Below the pieces are notes generated by a model, which did not search any database, was not told the DNA's origin, and saw only the letters and a list, made by a program, of their open reading frames with translations. The translations under genes and the position numbers were made by a program. A stretch of 64,000 bases of DNA from CAIYTF01 sp963664845 (GTDB lineage: Bacteria > Bacteroidota > Ignavibacteria > Ignavibacteriales > Ignavibacteriaceae): the NCBI GenBank assembly GCA_963664845.1, contig OY761615.1, positions 4,774,001 to 4,838,000 on the forward strand, in the 5' to 3' direction. Shown in pieces: positions 1-8,884 of the stretch (position 1 is the first letter of the stretch; the number at the start of each line of letters is the position of its first letter).

Positions 1-266
1 ACAAGTCCAGCATCACCTTTTGGAAGGCGTTGTTACTGTGTTTTCGCTCTTTTCCCGAATGAGTATTTTTAATTATATTAGATAAAATTTAAGAGATTTT
101 TATGGTTCTTGCAGATTATTTTGGAAAAGTTGAACAAATTGTTGCGGAAAAGGGGATTTAGAGAAGTGTCTGACTCTTGTTACAGGTACCGGTTTCAGTC
201 ATTTTTATTAACTGCTAAATTTGAAAATCATATCCTTTTATACAGATAAAAATTTTGAGGTTTATT
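1..266. other. Leader region, no gene seen
   Basis: I see no supported gene here. A 19-codon reading frame starts with ATG near 102, but it has no recognisable product and could be a chance frame or a gene tail. The upstream promoter of the FHA/kinase operon probably lies here, but I cannot point to a convincing -35/-10 or -33/-7 pair. Confidence 0.4.
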
Positions 267-917
267 ATGAAATGCCAATCATGCGGAAAAGAAAACGCAC
301 CAAACGTTAAGTTTTGTAAACATTGTGGTTCACCAATGAGCGGTGAAGTGAAACGATGTGAAAACGGGCACACGTATAGCAGCGATGAAGCGTTTTGCCC
401 CTATTGCCCAGCCCCTGATAATGCCCGCACACAGTTTACTGTACCAGAAGGAGCAAATCAGGGATTTACCGGAACGGATGATGATAAGACTGTAATAGAA
501 ACACAGGCACCGCAACTGTTCCCTACACCCGAAGACTTGGACAAGACCGTGATCGTGTCTTCACCCGAACCGGTACTTGCACCACCTGTTCAAGTATCAG
601 CCCCAAACCCAGGCAACCGCAAACTTGTTGGCTGGTTTGTCACCTTTGATATTTCACCCTATGGAACTGATTTTAAGCTGTATGAAGGCCGAACCAGGAT
701 TGGACGGGGATCGCAGAATGATATAGTGCTTCCCCATTCAGGAGTATCTGATATTCATGCGCTGATGCTGTTTCGCGAAGGCCGGTTTATCATGGAAGAT
801 CAGCTTTCCACCAATGGCACTTTTGTAAATGACGTGTCCATATTTGAAAAAACTGTTCTGAAGGATAACGATGTTATTCGTATTGGCAGTATCACTTTTA
901 AACTAAAAGTTATATAA
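267..917 (+). CDS. Zinc-ribbon and FHA domain protein
   Basis: A 216-residue cytoplasmic protein, likely the phosphothreonine reader of the kinase/phosphatase operon that follows. The N-terminus carries two zinc-ribbon knuckles (Cys 3/6 with 17/20, then Cys31, His35 and Cys 44/47), like double-zinc-ribbon proteins. A proline-rich linker holds two DKTVI motifs (Thr75 and Thr94). A forkhead-associated domain spans about 121-216, with the GR.SQNDI and STNGTFVN signatures that contact pThr peptides. I chose ATG 267 (MKCQSCGK) over an upstream TTG because the zinc ribbon then begins at the start of the protein. The next gene starts 20 bases downstream. Domain calls are from motifs; the linker threonines being kinase targets, as in GarA-type switches, is inference. 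Confidence 0.85.
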   Translation: MKCQSCGKENAPNVKFCKHCGSPMSGEVKRCENGHTYSSDEAFCPYCPAPDNARTQFTVPEGANQGFTGTDDDKTVIETQAPQLFPTPEDLDKTVIVSSPEPVLAPPVQVSAPNPGNRKLVGWFVTFDISPYGTDFKLYEGRTRIGRGSQNDIVLPHSGVSDIHALMLFREGRFIMEDQLSTNGTFVNDVSIFEKTVLKDNDVIRIGSITFKLKVI

Positions 918-937
918 GGTATTTCAAGAGAACAATC

Positions 938-2467
938 ATGAAAAAGCTAATAATCCTCCTCGCAATCATGTTTTCAGTTGTTATGATGGCGCAAAATTTT
1001 CAGATTCGCCACATAAAAACAAAAAGTGATACGGCGGTTATATCAAGCCTTCAGGTTTATGACAATTCAGATGAACCGGTAACCGGTTTGACTGATGCGA
1101 ACTTTTCCATTACCATTGACAGCAAAGCAGTGAAACGTGTTTCGGCAGTGACCTACAAAGACGCCGGAATCCCCATTGATATTATGTTGTGTGTAGATCT
1201 CTCGGGCTCCATGAACGGAGCACCACTCAAAACCATGAAAAGCGCCATTCTGAAATTTATTGATGAACTGCGCAACGATGACAGACTTGCAATTCTTGGA
1301 TTTCATAACAGTGCTGACCTGGTGACGGATTTTTCGAGCGACAAACAATACCTGCGTGATAAGGTAAATAATCTTAAGACCTCCGGAAACCAAACGGCAT
1401 TGTTCTATGGGGCATCGAGAGGATTGGATGCTCTTGCGCAGAAAAAGGAAGCGAACGGGAAAATTCTACTCCTTATTGGTGATGGCAAGGACGAGGATCC
1501 ATCAAAGGCATATAAGGAGGATGACGTAATTGATAAAGCCCGGAAAGAGGGCATTCCCATATTTACTATTGGCTACTCAAAGATTGACCGTTCTTTTCTC
1601 CGGAGTTTTGAAAGGATTTCCGAGAAGACAGGCGGAAAGTTTTATAATTCGCCCAACGATCAGGACCTTGAGAAACAATACCAAAAACTCTTTCGTCAGG
1701 TAACAAACATTTATCTGATTAAAAATTATTCCCCGGTTGCCGGCGATAATCTGGAACATGTGATCGCGATTGGCGCCAACTATCAAAATGGAAACAGAAT
1801 AGCAACCGCGAAGTTCACACTAGATCAGCGGGTGAGGGTGGTTTCAGCTTCTGATACATCAGAGGTAAGTACCGGCTTTGGTGCGAAAAAAGATTCAACT
1901 TTTTTCATTGTGATCATTGTTGCGGTTCTGGTGTTGGGAGGAGTAGTCTATTTCTTCCTGGATAAGGCGAAGAAGAAAAAACAACTGGACGCGGCAAAAA
2001 GAAAATCTGATGAGCAGAAAAAGGCGGACGAGATTGAACTTGAACGGAAAAAACGCCAGGAGGCCGAAAAGAAGTTGCGTGAGGCAAATATTCCAAAGGT
2101 CCAGCCCGCGAGAGAAGATGCGGCGCGTGACGACAGAACCAGAATAATGAAACCGGGCGAAGGAATAAGCGAGAAAGCAGCCCGTATAGAACTTGATTTT
2201 ATGATGGGACCACTGGCGGGCCAACGGGTGGAAGTGACACCGGCAGGGCTGACTATTGGGAGAAAGGCAGGAAACAGCCTGATCATTCATGATGAAACCT
2301 TGTCAGGAAATCACGCTCAAATAGTATATATGCAAGGCCGGTTTTTTGCAAAAGATTTGGGTTCGGCAAACGGATCCTATGTGAATGGCAAAAAAATAAC
2401 GGAAGTTGGATTGAAGCCGGGTGATATGTTCAAATTTGGCAGATCCGAAGGCACTATTCGCGCTTGA
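938..2467 (+). CDS. VWA-transmembrane-FHA protein
   Basis: A 509-residue membrane protein. Residues 1-18 form a signal peptide. A von Willebrand factor A domain occupies about 80-260 with an intact MIDAS start (DLSGS, 87-91), so it should bind a metal and a protein ligand outside the cytoplasmic membrane. One transmembrane helix lies at about 321-341. It is followed by a highly charged Lys/Glu coiled coil (345-382), a DDRTRIM motif (Thr401) and a C-terminal FHA domain (416-509, with SGNHA and GSANGSYVNG). This topology could couple an extracytoplasmic VWA adhesion or assembly domain to a cytoplasmic pThr reader. It sits between the soluble FHA gene and the phosphatase gene, 4 bases before the latter. 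The role is inferred from domains; no specific partner is known. Confidence 0.85.
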   Translation: MKKLIILLAIMFSVVMMAQNFQIRHIKTKSDTAVISSLQVYDNSDEPVTGLTDANFSITIDSKAVKRVSAVTYKDAGIPIDIMLCVDLSGSMNGAPLKTMKSAILKFIDELRNDDRLAILGFHNSADLVTDFSSDKQYLRDKVNNLKTSGNQTALFYGASRGLDALAQKKEANGKILLLIGDGKDEDPSKAYKEDDVIDKARKEGIPIFTIGYSKIDRSFLRSFERISEKTGGKFYNSPNDQDLEKQYQKLFRQVTNIYLIKNYSPVAGDNLEHVIAIGANYQNGNRIATAKFTLDQRVRVVSASDTSEVSTGFGAKKDSTFFIVIIVAVLVLGGVVYFFLDKAKKKKQLDAAKRKSDEQKKADEIELERKKRQEAEKKLREANIPKVQPAREDAARDDRTRIMKPGEGISEKAARIELDFMMGPLAGQRVEVTPAGLTIGRKAGNSLIIHDETLSGNHAQIVYMQGRFFAKDLGSANGSYVNGKKITEVGLKPGDMFKFGRSEGTIRA

Positions 2468-2471
2468 ACGT

Positions 2472-4076
2472 ATGAAAACTAAAACGAAAATTGACGTTTC
2501 GAATAAATCGGACGTTGGCAAAAAGCGACAGGCCAATGAAGACTATTTTGGCTATTTCCATGGCGCATACGGCGATTTGATCATTGTCAGCGATGGCATG
2601 GGCGGAAACAAGGGTGGCTTTACGGCTTCCCGGGTGACTGTTGATGTTATCAAAAAATACTTTGACCATTTGCCGCCCGAGTTTGATGTGCAGCATGAAT
2701 TGCAAAACGCACTCATAAGTGCAGATGAAGAATTGAAACGGCAGTCGGAAACAGACCCGGAACTGCGTGAGATGGGTGCAACTGCCGTTATACTGCTCAT
2801 TCGCGATGGTCAGGCATATTTGGCGCATATAGGTGACAGCAGGATATATCTTATCCGGGAAAATATGATCCATCAGTTGACCAAGGACCATAGTTTAGTG
2901 CAGCAACTGGTTGATGCCAAGATCATAACTCCTGAGGTTGCCCGAACGCACCCACAGCGAAATGTTATTACCCGCTCGCTCGGAGCTGATGGCAGATCTG
3001 ATCCGGAAGTGCAGGAACCTTTTACCTTGTTCAAGGATGACAGGTTTATTCTCTGTACGGATGGACTAACCGGTTACATTGAAGGTGATGAACTGATGAA
3101 GGAAGTTTTGCCGCTTTCACCGTTTGGTGCATGTGAACGGTTGGTTGCTATTGCCAATGAGCGAGGCGGCAAGGATAACATTACAGTGCAGATTGTTCAC
3201 GTGGTGAAAGGGAAAAAACAACCAATCAAGCTGAAACTGTCACCTCAGCTGCAAAAGTATGCATTTGCCGGTGTTGCCGGCGCATTTCTGGTGTTGCTTT
3301 TCGCGATAACCTATACCTTCAAACCGTTTGGCATGTTTCAAAAGAGCAACAAGTTGACCGCCGCTGATTCTTTAAGAATAAGAGCAGCCATGGACCCTCC
3401 AATATATTCCTATAAAGACGTTAAAGACAGTATTGAAAATGAGCTCGGCAAACTGATTGCTGCAGCCATTGAACAGAATGGCGATTACAAGACCGGTGAA
3501 GTGGTTGCATCAAAAAAAATTAAAATATCTTCCGACGATGTGGTGAACGTTTTTGGAGAATTGAAGCAACAAACCTCGCGCAAGCTTGATTATACCTTAT
3601 TCATAAACAAAAGTGACATTCCGAATTGCTTTACGATTGCCGGCGGGAAGGTCTATATAAGCACTTCTTTGATAGAAAGCCTTAGTGACAAGGATCAGAT
3701 AGCATTTTTACTTGCGCATCAAATAGCGCATAATGAGCTGTATCATGCTCTGAAACAATTTATAGATACATCCCGTTATGCATCTTCGTCCGCATTATTG
3801 GCGACCGTGAAGGGTACGGCTGTTGCTGACTTTACCAGACCACTGTCGGAGTTCCAGGAAACTGAAGCGGATATAGCTGCTATAGGTTTGTTGAAAAAAG
3901 CTAACCTTCCCATTGCCGGCGCAGAAAAATTTCTTGCACGGCTATCCGGTTATGAGAAGAAGTATAAATCTGATATAACTCCTCAGAGAGATTTGCTGGC
4001 AGCGGATTTATATTCCTCTACCCGGAGAACCGGGATGAAATCGTTTCTGAAATCAAATGTACGATTGGCGAAATGA
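2472..4076 (+). CDS. PP2C phosphatase fused to M48-like pseudopeptidase
   Basis: A 534-residue protein. Residues 1-245 are a PP2C/PPM Ser/Thr phosphatase with the metal-binding set intact: NED at 22-24, DGMGG at 41-45, GDS at 121-123, DG at 197-198 and DN at 235-236. One membrane helix spans about 263-281. The remainder (about 300-534) resembles an M48 metallopeptidase: GGKVYISTSL, then HQIAH at 416-420, then ETEAD at 463-467. The zinc ligands (H416, H420, E463) look conserved, but the general-base Glu of HExxH is Gln417, so proteolysis is unlikely. ATG 2472 was chosen because the frame upstream only overlaps the previous gene. Its stop overlaps the kinase start (ATGA). It probably removes phosphates that the downstream kinase adds. 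Confidence 0.88.
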   Translation: MKTKTKIDVSNKSDVGKKRQANEDYFGYFHGAYGDLIIVSDGMGGNKGGFTASRVTVDVIKKYFDHLPPEFDVQHELQNALISADEELKRQSETDPELREMGATAVILLIRDGQAYLAHIGDSRIYLIRENMIHQLTKDHSLVQQLVDAKIITPEVARTHPQRNVITRSLGADGRSDPEVQEPFTLFKDDRFILCTDGLTGYIEGDELMKEVLPLSPFGACERLVAIANERGGKDNITVQIVHVVKGKKQPIKLKLSPQLQKYAFAGVAGAFLVLLFAITYTFKPFGMFQKSNKLTAADSLRIRAAMDPPIYSYKDVKDSIENELGKLIAAAIEQNGDYKTGEVVASKKIKISSDDVVNVFGELKQQTSRKLDYTLFINKSDIPNCFTIAGGKVYISTSLIESLSDKDQIAFLLAHQIAHNELYHALKQFIDTSRYASSSALLATVKGTAVADFTRPLSEFQETEADIAAIGLLKKANLPIAGAEKFLARLSGYEKKYKSDITPQRDLLAADLYSSTRRTGMKSFLKSNVRLAK

Positions 4077-5722
4077 TCTCACGGCTTCGCGAATATGAAA
4101 TTCTGGAAAAAGTTGGCGAAGGCGGTATGGGCGCTGTTTTTAAGGCAAAAGACAGTCACCTTGACCGGCTGGTTGCAATCAAAGCACTGCATCCGACCTT
4201 TACCACCAATAATGAACTTACTGAACGGTTTAAGCAGGAAGCCCGTGTACAGGCTCATCTTTTCCACCCGAACATAGTCAATCTCTATAATTTTTTTGAA
4301 GAGAGCGGTTACTTCTACATTGTAATGGAGTACATTCAGGGAGAAACGCTTGCGAACAGGATAAGACGAACCGGATTAATCCCGCCTCAGGTATGTATAC
4401 CAATATTTAACCAGATACTCACCGGACTTGGTTTTGCTCACAGCAAGGGTGTCATTCACCGTGATCTAAAACCTTCAAACATTCTTATCGATGCTGATAA
4501 TCAGGTTAAGATCATGGATTTTGGGGTAGCGAAAATTATTGGTGACCGCAGTATGACGAAAACGGGCACCAAAATGGGCACCATTTATTATATGAGTCCT
4601 GAACAGGTGTTGGGTGAAAAGGATATTGATGGGCGGGCTGATATATATTCGTTGGGGATCACTCTGTTTGAAATGCTGACAGGTCGCTTGCCCTTTAAAA
4701 CCGAAGGCAGTGATTTTATGGTGATGCAGCAAATTGTGCAGAATGAGATGCCCAGCGTTAAGACCTATTATCCTTACGTTCCCGATAACATCGATCAGGC
4801 CATTTTGAAGGCAACACGCGGTGATCGCACGAAGCGCTTCAAAACGTGCGCTGAATTTCAGGATTTCCTGAATGATGAAAACAGCAACGAATATCAGGCA
4901 AAAGCTCCTGTTGCAAGTGATGTGAGCAGTGAGGGTGAATTGAGTTTCCAAGGCCCGCCTATAGCCGGACTACCAGGGTCACTTTTTCAACCGGCGAACG
5001 CGAACGAGTATGAAAAAGAGCAGGAACTGAAAGCTTCGGCACCAAATAAGAATGGGGAATTCTCTGATCCAGAATTGAACAATGGCGCAAAACAGGATTC
5101 GACAGCAAATGATGTTTCTCTCGTTTCCAAAGGTATTGGAGGATGGCTTTTAATCTATTGTTTATTTTTTTTCCTGCTGATCCCACTTTCTGAAGCCCTG
5201 CATTATACGGGCAACATGCGCGAAATAGCCAAAAAAGAACAGCCTCCCGTTACCCGCAAGAAGAAATTGCCACCCGAGGCTAAACCGGATTGGTCCGAAT
5301 CACTGGTGATACAAATTGATGACTACCTGGGAAGTTCGCAGGCGCTGAATAATATTCATTCGGATATTCTCTCGGTTCCCATACCGCGGTTGTTGGAATA
5401 CAGCTCTCCTTTGGGAAGAAGCTCGTATTATCTTGAATTGGGATTTGCCTTTTTCTTTTTTACCGGTTCGTTTCTGTTCTTATTAAAATTCCCCTCTGCT
5501 CAGGTGTTCAACCTGAATCTTTGGCGAATTCTCTTTTTTTGCAATGTTCTTATAATTGGACTTAACATACGGATATTATATATGGCTGATCCAAATGTAT
5601 TTTGGAGCATCTATACCGACAAATATTTGATCAGGAATGCCATACTGCTGTTTTTTAACATAGTTTGTTATCTCTATATAGCCCGTTCCAAGAGGATACG
5701 GGCAACCTGTGTTTTACCTTAA
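4073..5722 (+). CDS. Ser/Thr protein kinase with DUF2569-like membrane domain
   Basis: A 549-residue eukaryotic-type (PknB-like) kinase. Residues 1-270 contain the glycine loop GEGGMG (15-20), Lys37, Glu56, the catalytic HRDLKPSN (129-136), DFG (149-151) and SPE (175-177). The activation segment is rich in Thr/Ser, as expected for autophosphorylation. A low-complexity linker (about 270-350) leads to a membrane region with about four helices. It starts with GIGGWLLIYC and ends in a SKRIRAT motif, which resembles DUF2569 proteins. The kinase domain should be cytoplasmic. It overlaps the phosphatase gene by 4 bases, so the two are probably co-translated. The usual extracellular PASTA sensor is absent; the DUF2569-like part may be the sensor or a membrane anchor (inference). 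Confidence 0.9.
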   Translation: MISRLREYEILEKVGEGGMGAVFKAKDSHLDRLVAIKALHPTFTTNNELTERFKQEARVQAHLFHPNIVNLYNFFEESGYFYIVMEYIQGETLANRIRRTGLIPPQVCIPIFNQILTGLGFAHSKGVIHRDLKPSNILIDADNQVKIMDFGVAKIIGDRSMTKTGTKMGTIYYMSPEQVLGEKDIDGRADIYSLGITLFEMLTGRLPFKTEGSDFMVMQQIVQNEMPSVKTYYPYVPDNIDQAILKATRGDRTKRFKTCAEFQDFLNDENSNEYQAKAPVASDVSSEGELSFQGPPIAGLPGSLFQPANANEYEKEQELKASAPNKNGEFSDPELNNGAKQDSTANDVSLVSKGIGGWLLIYCLFFFLLIPLSEALHYTGNMREIAKKEQPPVTRKKKLPPEAKPDWSESLVIQIDDYLGSSQALNNIHSDILSVPIPRLLEYSSPLGRSSYYLELGFAFFFFTGSFLFLLKFPSAQVFNLNLWRILFFCNVLIIGLNIRILYMADPNVFWSIYTDKYLIRNAILLFFNIVCYLYIARSKRIRATCVLP

Positions 5723-5733
5723 AGATTATTTCG

Positions 5734-7185
5734 ATGAAGTTGTTTATTAAGCAAGCCGGAGTGTTGGATGGCAACAACGGGTACAGTGAATTTGCACTGC
5801 CAGCTTTGTTACGTTACCAGTATGCCATTGATGCCTCTTTTAAGTTACCTGCCAATGAACAACGTGTTGCCATTGTATGCGATTCACTGAGCGACCAATT
5901 AAGCAGTATACTCATTCTCTGTTCGCTGGGAAAACATCCTGTCTTTATCAACCCTGCATTATCCACTGCTCAAGCCGGGGCTATGCTGGAATCGGTATCC
6001 GTGAAAACTATACTAGGCGATGAATCGGCAGTGACAAAACTGGGAGCCCGCTATAATGTTATTAGGGTTTCATCGCCGGCGGGTATTACGGATCCATGCC
6101 AGAATGAGGAGACTGCAGAAGCGGTTAGTGTGGCTGCAACGATTGACCGATCTTTCCGAGATGATTTTGCATGTGTTCTGTTTACTTCAGGTTCATCCGG
6201 CCTGCCAAAAGCAGTATTGTTAACGAAACAAAACCTGATGGCGGCGTATAACAATTCCTTGCCTGTGCTGAAGTATTCGGAAGCGGATTATTGGCTTCAA
6301 ACGCTTCCGTTTTATCATATATCGGGCTTTTCCATTTTATTTAGAGCAATAGCATCGGGAGCCAGTCTGGTTATTCCTCAAGATTTGCAGACTACCTCGT
6401 TAGCTGAGGCAATGAAGGCATTTCCTATCAGCCATGTCTCACTGGTTCCAACACAGCTCAAGCGATTTTTGGAGCAGGGGATCGAGGCTCCACAGACAAT
6501 CAAATGGACGCTTCTAGGTGGAGCACCATCCTCCTCACCTTTGGTAGCGGATTCGATAAAAGCCGGGTGGCGAAGTGCAAAAGTGTACGGTTCGACCGAG
6601 ACTTCAGCCTTTGTTGCGGTCTTACAACCCGAAGATCATGAACAAAAGCCTAATTCATCAGGACGTCCGCTGACAGGCGTTGTAATTGATGTTTTAACGG
6701 CGGCAGATCCGGACGGAATTGGAGAAATTGTTATCTCCTCAGCATCTGTCAGTTCCGGTTATTTGAATGCAGACGAGGAATCGAAGCAAAAATTTGTGGA
6801 TGGCAAATATCATACCGGCGATCTTGGTTTTACAGATGCTGATGGTTTTTTACATGTAATTGGGAGGATTGATCAGACGATTATTTCCGGCGGTGAAAAA
6901 ATTCAGCCGTTTGAAGTGGAAAGGGCTGCTATCAATACCGGGCTTGTGGAATCGTGTGCAGTGACAGCAATTGCAGATGAGGAGTGGGGAGAAATTGTTG
7001 CTTGCGCAGTTGTTTTTAAACAAGGGAAACAGATGCCGGACAGTGAATTTAGAAAATTGTTGAAGGTGGAGCTCGCTGGTTTTCAGATGCCGAAGAAGAT
7101 TACTTATCTTGAAATGATGCCGATAACCGAAACCGGGAAGATCGATAAAACGGAATTGCTTGAATTATTCAGGAACAGTGATTGA
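5734..7185 (+). CDS. AMP-dependent acyl-CoA ligase, MenE-like
   Basis: A 483-residue ANL-superfamily adenylate-forming enzyme. It has the P-loop TSGSSGLPKA (151-160), a YGSTET motif, YHTGDLGF and a C-terminal ETGKIDK with the lysine used in adenylation. The length and sequence fit o-succinylbenzoate-CoA ligase (menaquinone synthesis) or a short acyl-CoA synthetase. No other men gene is in the window, so the substrate stays open. I chose ATG 5734 because the frame upstream of it is the tail of the kinase gene. It begins 11 bases after the kinase stop and may be read through from that operon, although its function does not obviously belong to it. Confidence 0.75.
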   Translation: MKLFIKQAGVLDGNNGYSEFALPALLRYQYAIDASFKLPANEQRVAIVCDSLSDQLSSILILCSLGKHPVFINPALSTAQAGAMLESVSVKTILGDESAVTKLGARYNVIRVSSPAGITDPCQNEETAEAVSVAATIDRSFRDDFACVLFTSGSSGLPKAVLLTKQNLMAAYNNSLPVLKYSEADYWLQTLPFYHISGFSILFRAIASGASLVIPQDLQTTSLAEAMKAFPISHVSLVPTQLKRFLEQGIEAPQTIKWTLLGGAPSSSPLVADSIKAGWRSAKVYGSTETSAFVAVLQPEDHEQKPNSSGRPLTGVVIDVLTAADPDGIGEIVISSASVSSGYLNADEESKQKFVDGKYHTGDLGFTDADGFLHVIGRIDQTIISGGEKIQPFEVERAAINTGLVESCAVTAIADEEWGEIVACAVVFKQGKQMPDSEFRKLLKVELAGFQMPKKITYLEMMPITETGKIDKTELLELFRNSD

Positions 7186-7696
7186 AGATGAACGTTGGGG
7201 GTAAGCGCATGGGCGTCGGTTTATAAGTAAATTTATTGTACAGAATCACACACATCTAAATGCAAAGTTGTCAAATTAACATTGATACATACTGCTGAAG
7301 AAATCGCCACACTCCGGGTCTCTCCTTAAGGGCAATGATGTCAATTTAGCGGAACCCGGTAAATGTAACTCACCCCCGACCCTTCTCTTGAAAGAGAGGG
7401 GAGTAGAATAGCCTTATTATTGGCGGCTAAAAGTATTGCAGCTGCGATATTTGAAGTTGAGGATTTTTTATGGGATCATGGAACATTATATTAAGTCGAC
7501 AATATCACATTCGCTGAAGTGGAGGGCTTTAAGGGATAGTTTTGCAGGGCTTCATTAAAAGGGCAATGGCCGCAACCTTGGTTCAGCACTGAAGTTCAGG
7601 CCAATTGTCGGGTTAATTATCTCTGACTTATCAGTGAATTTGAATCTGTGTTTAGTATATTTAGTATAATTAATTATAAATAAACAGGCGCTTTAT
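7186..7696. other. Intergenic region with one short hairpin
   Basis: About 510 bases with no supported gene. It holds the CT/AG-rich inverted repeat at 7380-7401. A stretch near 7204-7224 (GCGCATGGGCGTC) weakly resembles the subterminal repeat of the element at 39022-39467 and might be an old insertion scar. The bases just before 7697 are AT-rich and probably contain the promoter of the hydrolase gene. Confidence 0.4.
7380..7401. terminator. CT/AG-rich inverted repeat
   Basis: CCCTTCTCTT and AAGAGAGGGG pair around a 2-base loop, with one T-G wobble. It lies about 195 bases after the ligase gene and has no U-run on either side, so it is either a weak terminator or one copy of an interspersed hairpin. 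A similar perfect hairpin follows carB at 22866-22888. Confidence 0.35.
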
Positions 7697-8551
7697 ATGC
7701 AAATAGGAAAATATAAGTTGCACGTAATAGACACGGGTACTTTTGCCCTGGATGGCGGCGCAATGTTTGGCATCATTCCAAAACCGCTATGGTCAAAAAG
7801 CAATCCCGCGGATGAGAGAAACCGTATAAAACTTGCAGCGAGAAGCCTGCTGCTGGTGAGTGATGAAAGGAAAATTCTTATTGATACCGGGATGGGCGAT
7901 AAATGGGATGGCAAGTCAATTGATATATACGACATTGATCAGAAGGAAAGCACACTTGTTGCTTCTCTGGCTAACCTTGGCATTCGAAAGGAAGAGATAA
8001 CGGATGTGCTGCTGACGCATTTGCATTTTGACCACACCGGTGGATCAACAACGATGCGTGATGGATCGCTGGAGCCTACATTCACTGATGCCACATATTA
8101 CGTTCAGGAGGAAAATTTTGAATGGGCATTGCAGGCAACGGAACGCGACAAAGGAAGTTATATAAGGGAAAATTTTGAACCGTTGGCGAAAGCCGGTGTG
8201 CTGAAAGTTATTAAAGACGATGTTGAAAAGCTGGATGAGGGAATAGAGATTTTGCGTTTCAATGGTCACACTCGCGGGCAGCAGTTGTTCCGGATATTTG
8301 ATTCATCCCGCTCGGTGTTCTATTGTGCGGATTTACTGCCAACCTGCGGGCATATACCGCTTCCGTATGTGATGGCTTACGATCTCCAGCCACTAATAAC
8401 GCTTCAGGAAAAAAAGTATATTTTGCAACGTGCACTGGAAGAGGAATGGGTGTTGTTTCTTGAACATGATCCGGATCATGCATGTGTGACGATAAAAGAA
8501 ACCCCAAAGGGGTATAGCTATGCGGAGCGGTATGCCGGACTTCCTGAATAA
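7697..8551 (+). CDS. Metallo-beta-lactamase-fold hydrolase
   Basis: A 284-residue cytoplasmic enzyme with a complete two-zinc site: HLHFDH (108-113), His191 (in NGHTRG), Asp212 and His257. The pattern matches the lactonase/glyoxalase-II-like branch of the superfamily, which hydrolyses small esters, lactones or thioesters. The physiological substrate cannot be told from sequence. Its 3' end overlaps the Rieske gene by 32 bases, so the two are probably translated together. The ATG at 7697 follows an AT-rich stretch and only a weak Shine-Dalgarno. Confidence 0.85.
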   Translation: MQIGKYKLHVIDTGTFALDGGAMFGIIPKPLWSKSNPADERNRIKLAARSLLLVSDERKILIDTGMGDKWDGKSIDIYDIDQKESTLVASLANLGIRKEEITDVLLTHLHFDHTGGSTTMRDGSLEPTFTDATYYVQEENFEWALQATERDKGSYIRENFEPLAKAGVLKVIKDDVEKLDEGIEILRFNGHTRGQQLFRIFDSSRSVFYCADLLPTCGHIPLPYVMAYDLQPLITLQEKKYILQRALEEEWVLFLEHDPDHACVTIKETPKGYSYAERYAGLPE

Positions 8552-8882
8552 TTCCGAGCCGGAGTTCGAACTTGTTTGCACGGTAGAAGACCTTGAAGAG
8601 AGAAAAGGCCGGGAGTTTTTCATCAATGAAACCGAGGTTGCCGTATTCAAGGTTAACGGGGTGGTATACGCACTGCATAACGTTTGCCTGCACCAGCATC
8701 AGGCAATAATCCACGATGGTTTTGTGGAAGGCGGTTATGTGGTATGTCCTGCTCACGCCTGGAAATTCTCGCTTGCAAACGGCAAACAGCCTGGTGATCG
8801 TCGCGGATTGGATTGTTACCCAGTGGAAATCCGGGGTGAGGATGTATTTATCAAAGTTCATAAGAAAAGTTTTAAGTTCTGA
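8520..8882 (+). CDS. Rieske [2Fe-2S] domain protein
   Basis: A 120-residue single-domain Rieske ferredoxin. The two cluster-binding boxes are C56-L-H58 and C76-P-A-H79, separated by 17 residues, as in NirD and dioxygenase ferredoxins. It should carry one high-potential [2Fe-2S] cluster and pass electrons in the cytoplasm; no oxygenase or nitrite reductase partner is in the window. An AAGGGG Shine-Dalgarno at 8507-8512 supports the start at 8520, inside the previous gene, over the ATG at 8532. It lies between a metallo-hydrolase and queG, itself an Fe-S enzyme. Confidence 0.85.
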   Translation: MRSGMPDFLNNSEPEFELVCTVEDLEERKGREFFINETEVAVFKVNGVVYALHNVCLHQHQAIIHDGFVEGGYVVCPAHAWKFSLANGKQPGDRRGLDCYPVEIRGEDVFIKVHKKSFKF

Positions 8883-8884
8883 CC

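Noticed and set aside
8520..8551. Overlap of hydrolase and Rieske genes as evidence of a fusion or error
   Set aside because: Both frames are intact, and an AAGGGG ribosome site precedes the internal start, so ordinary translational coupling explains it.
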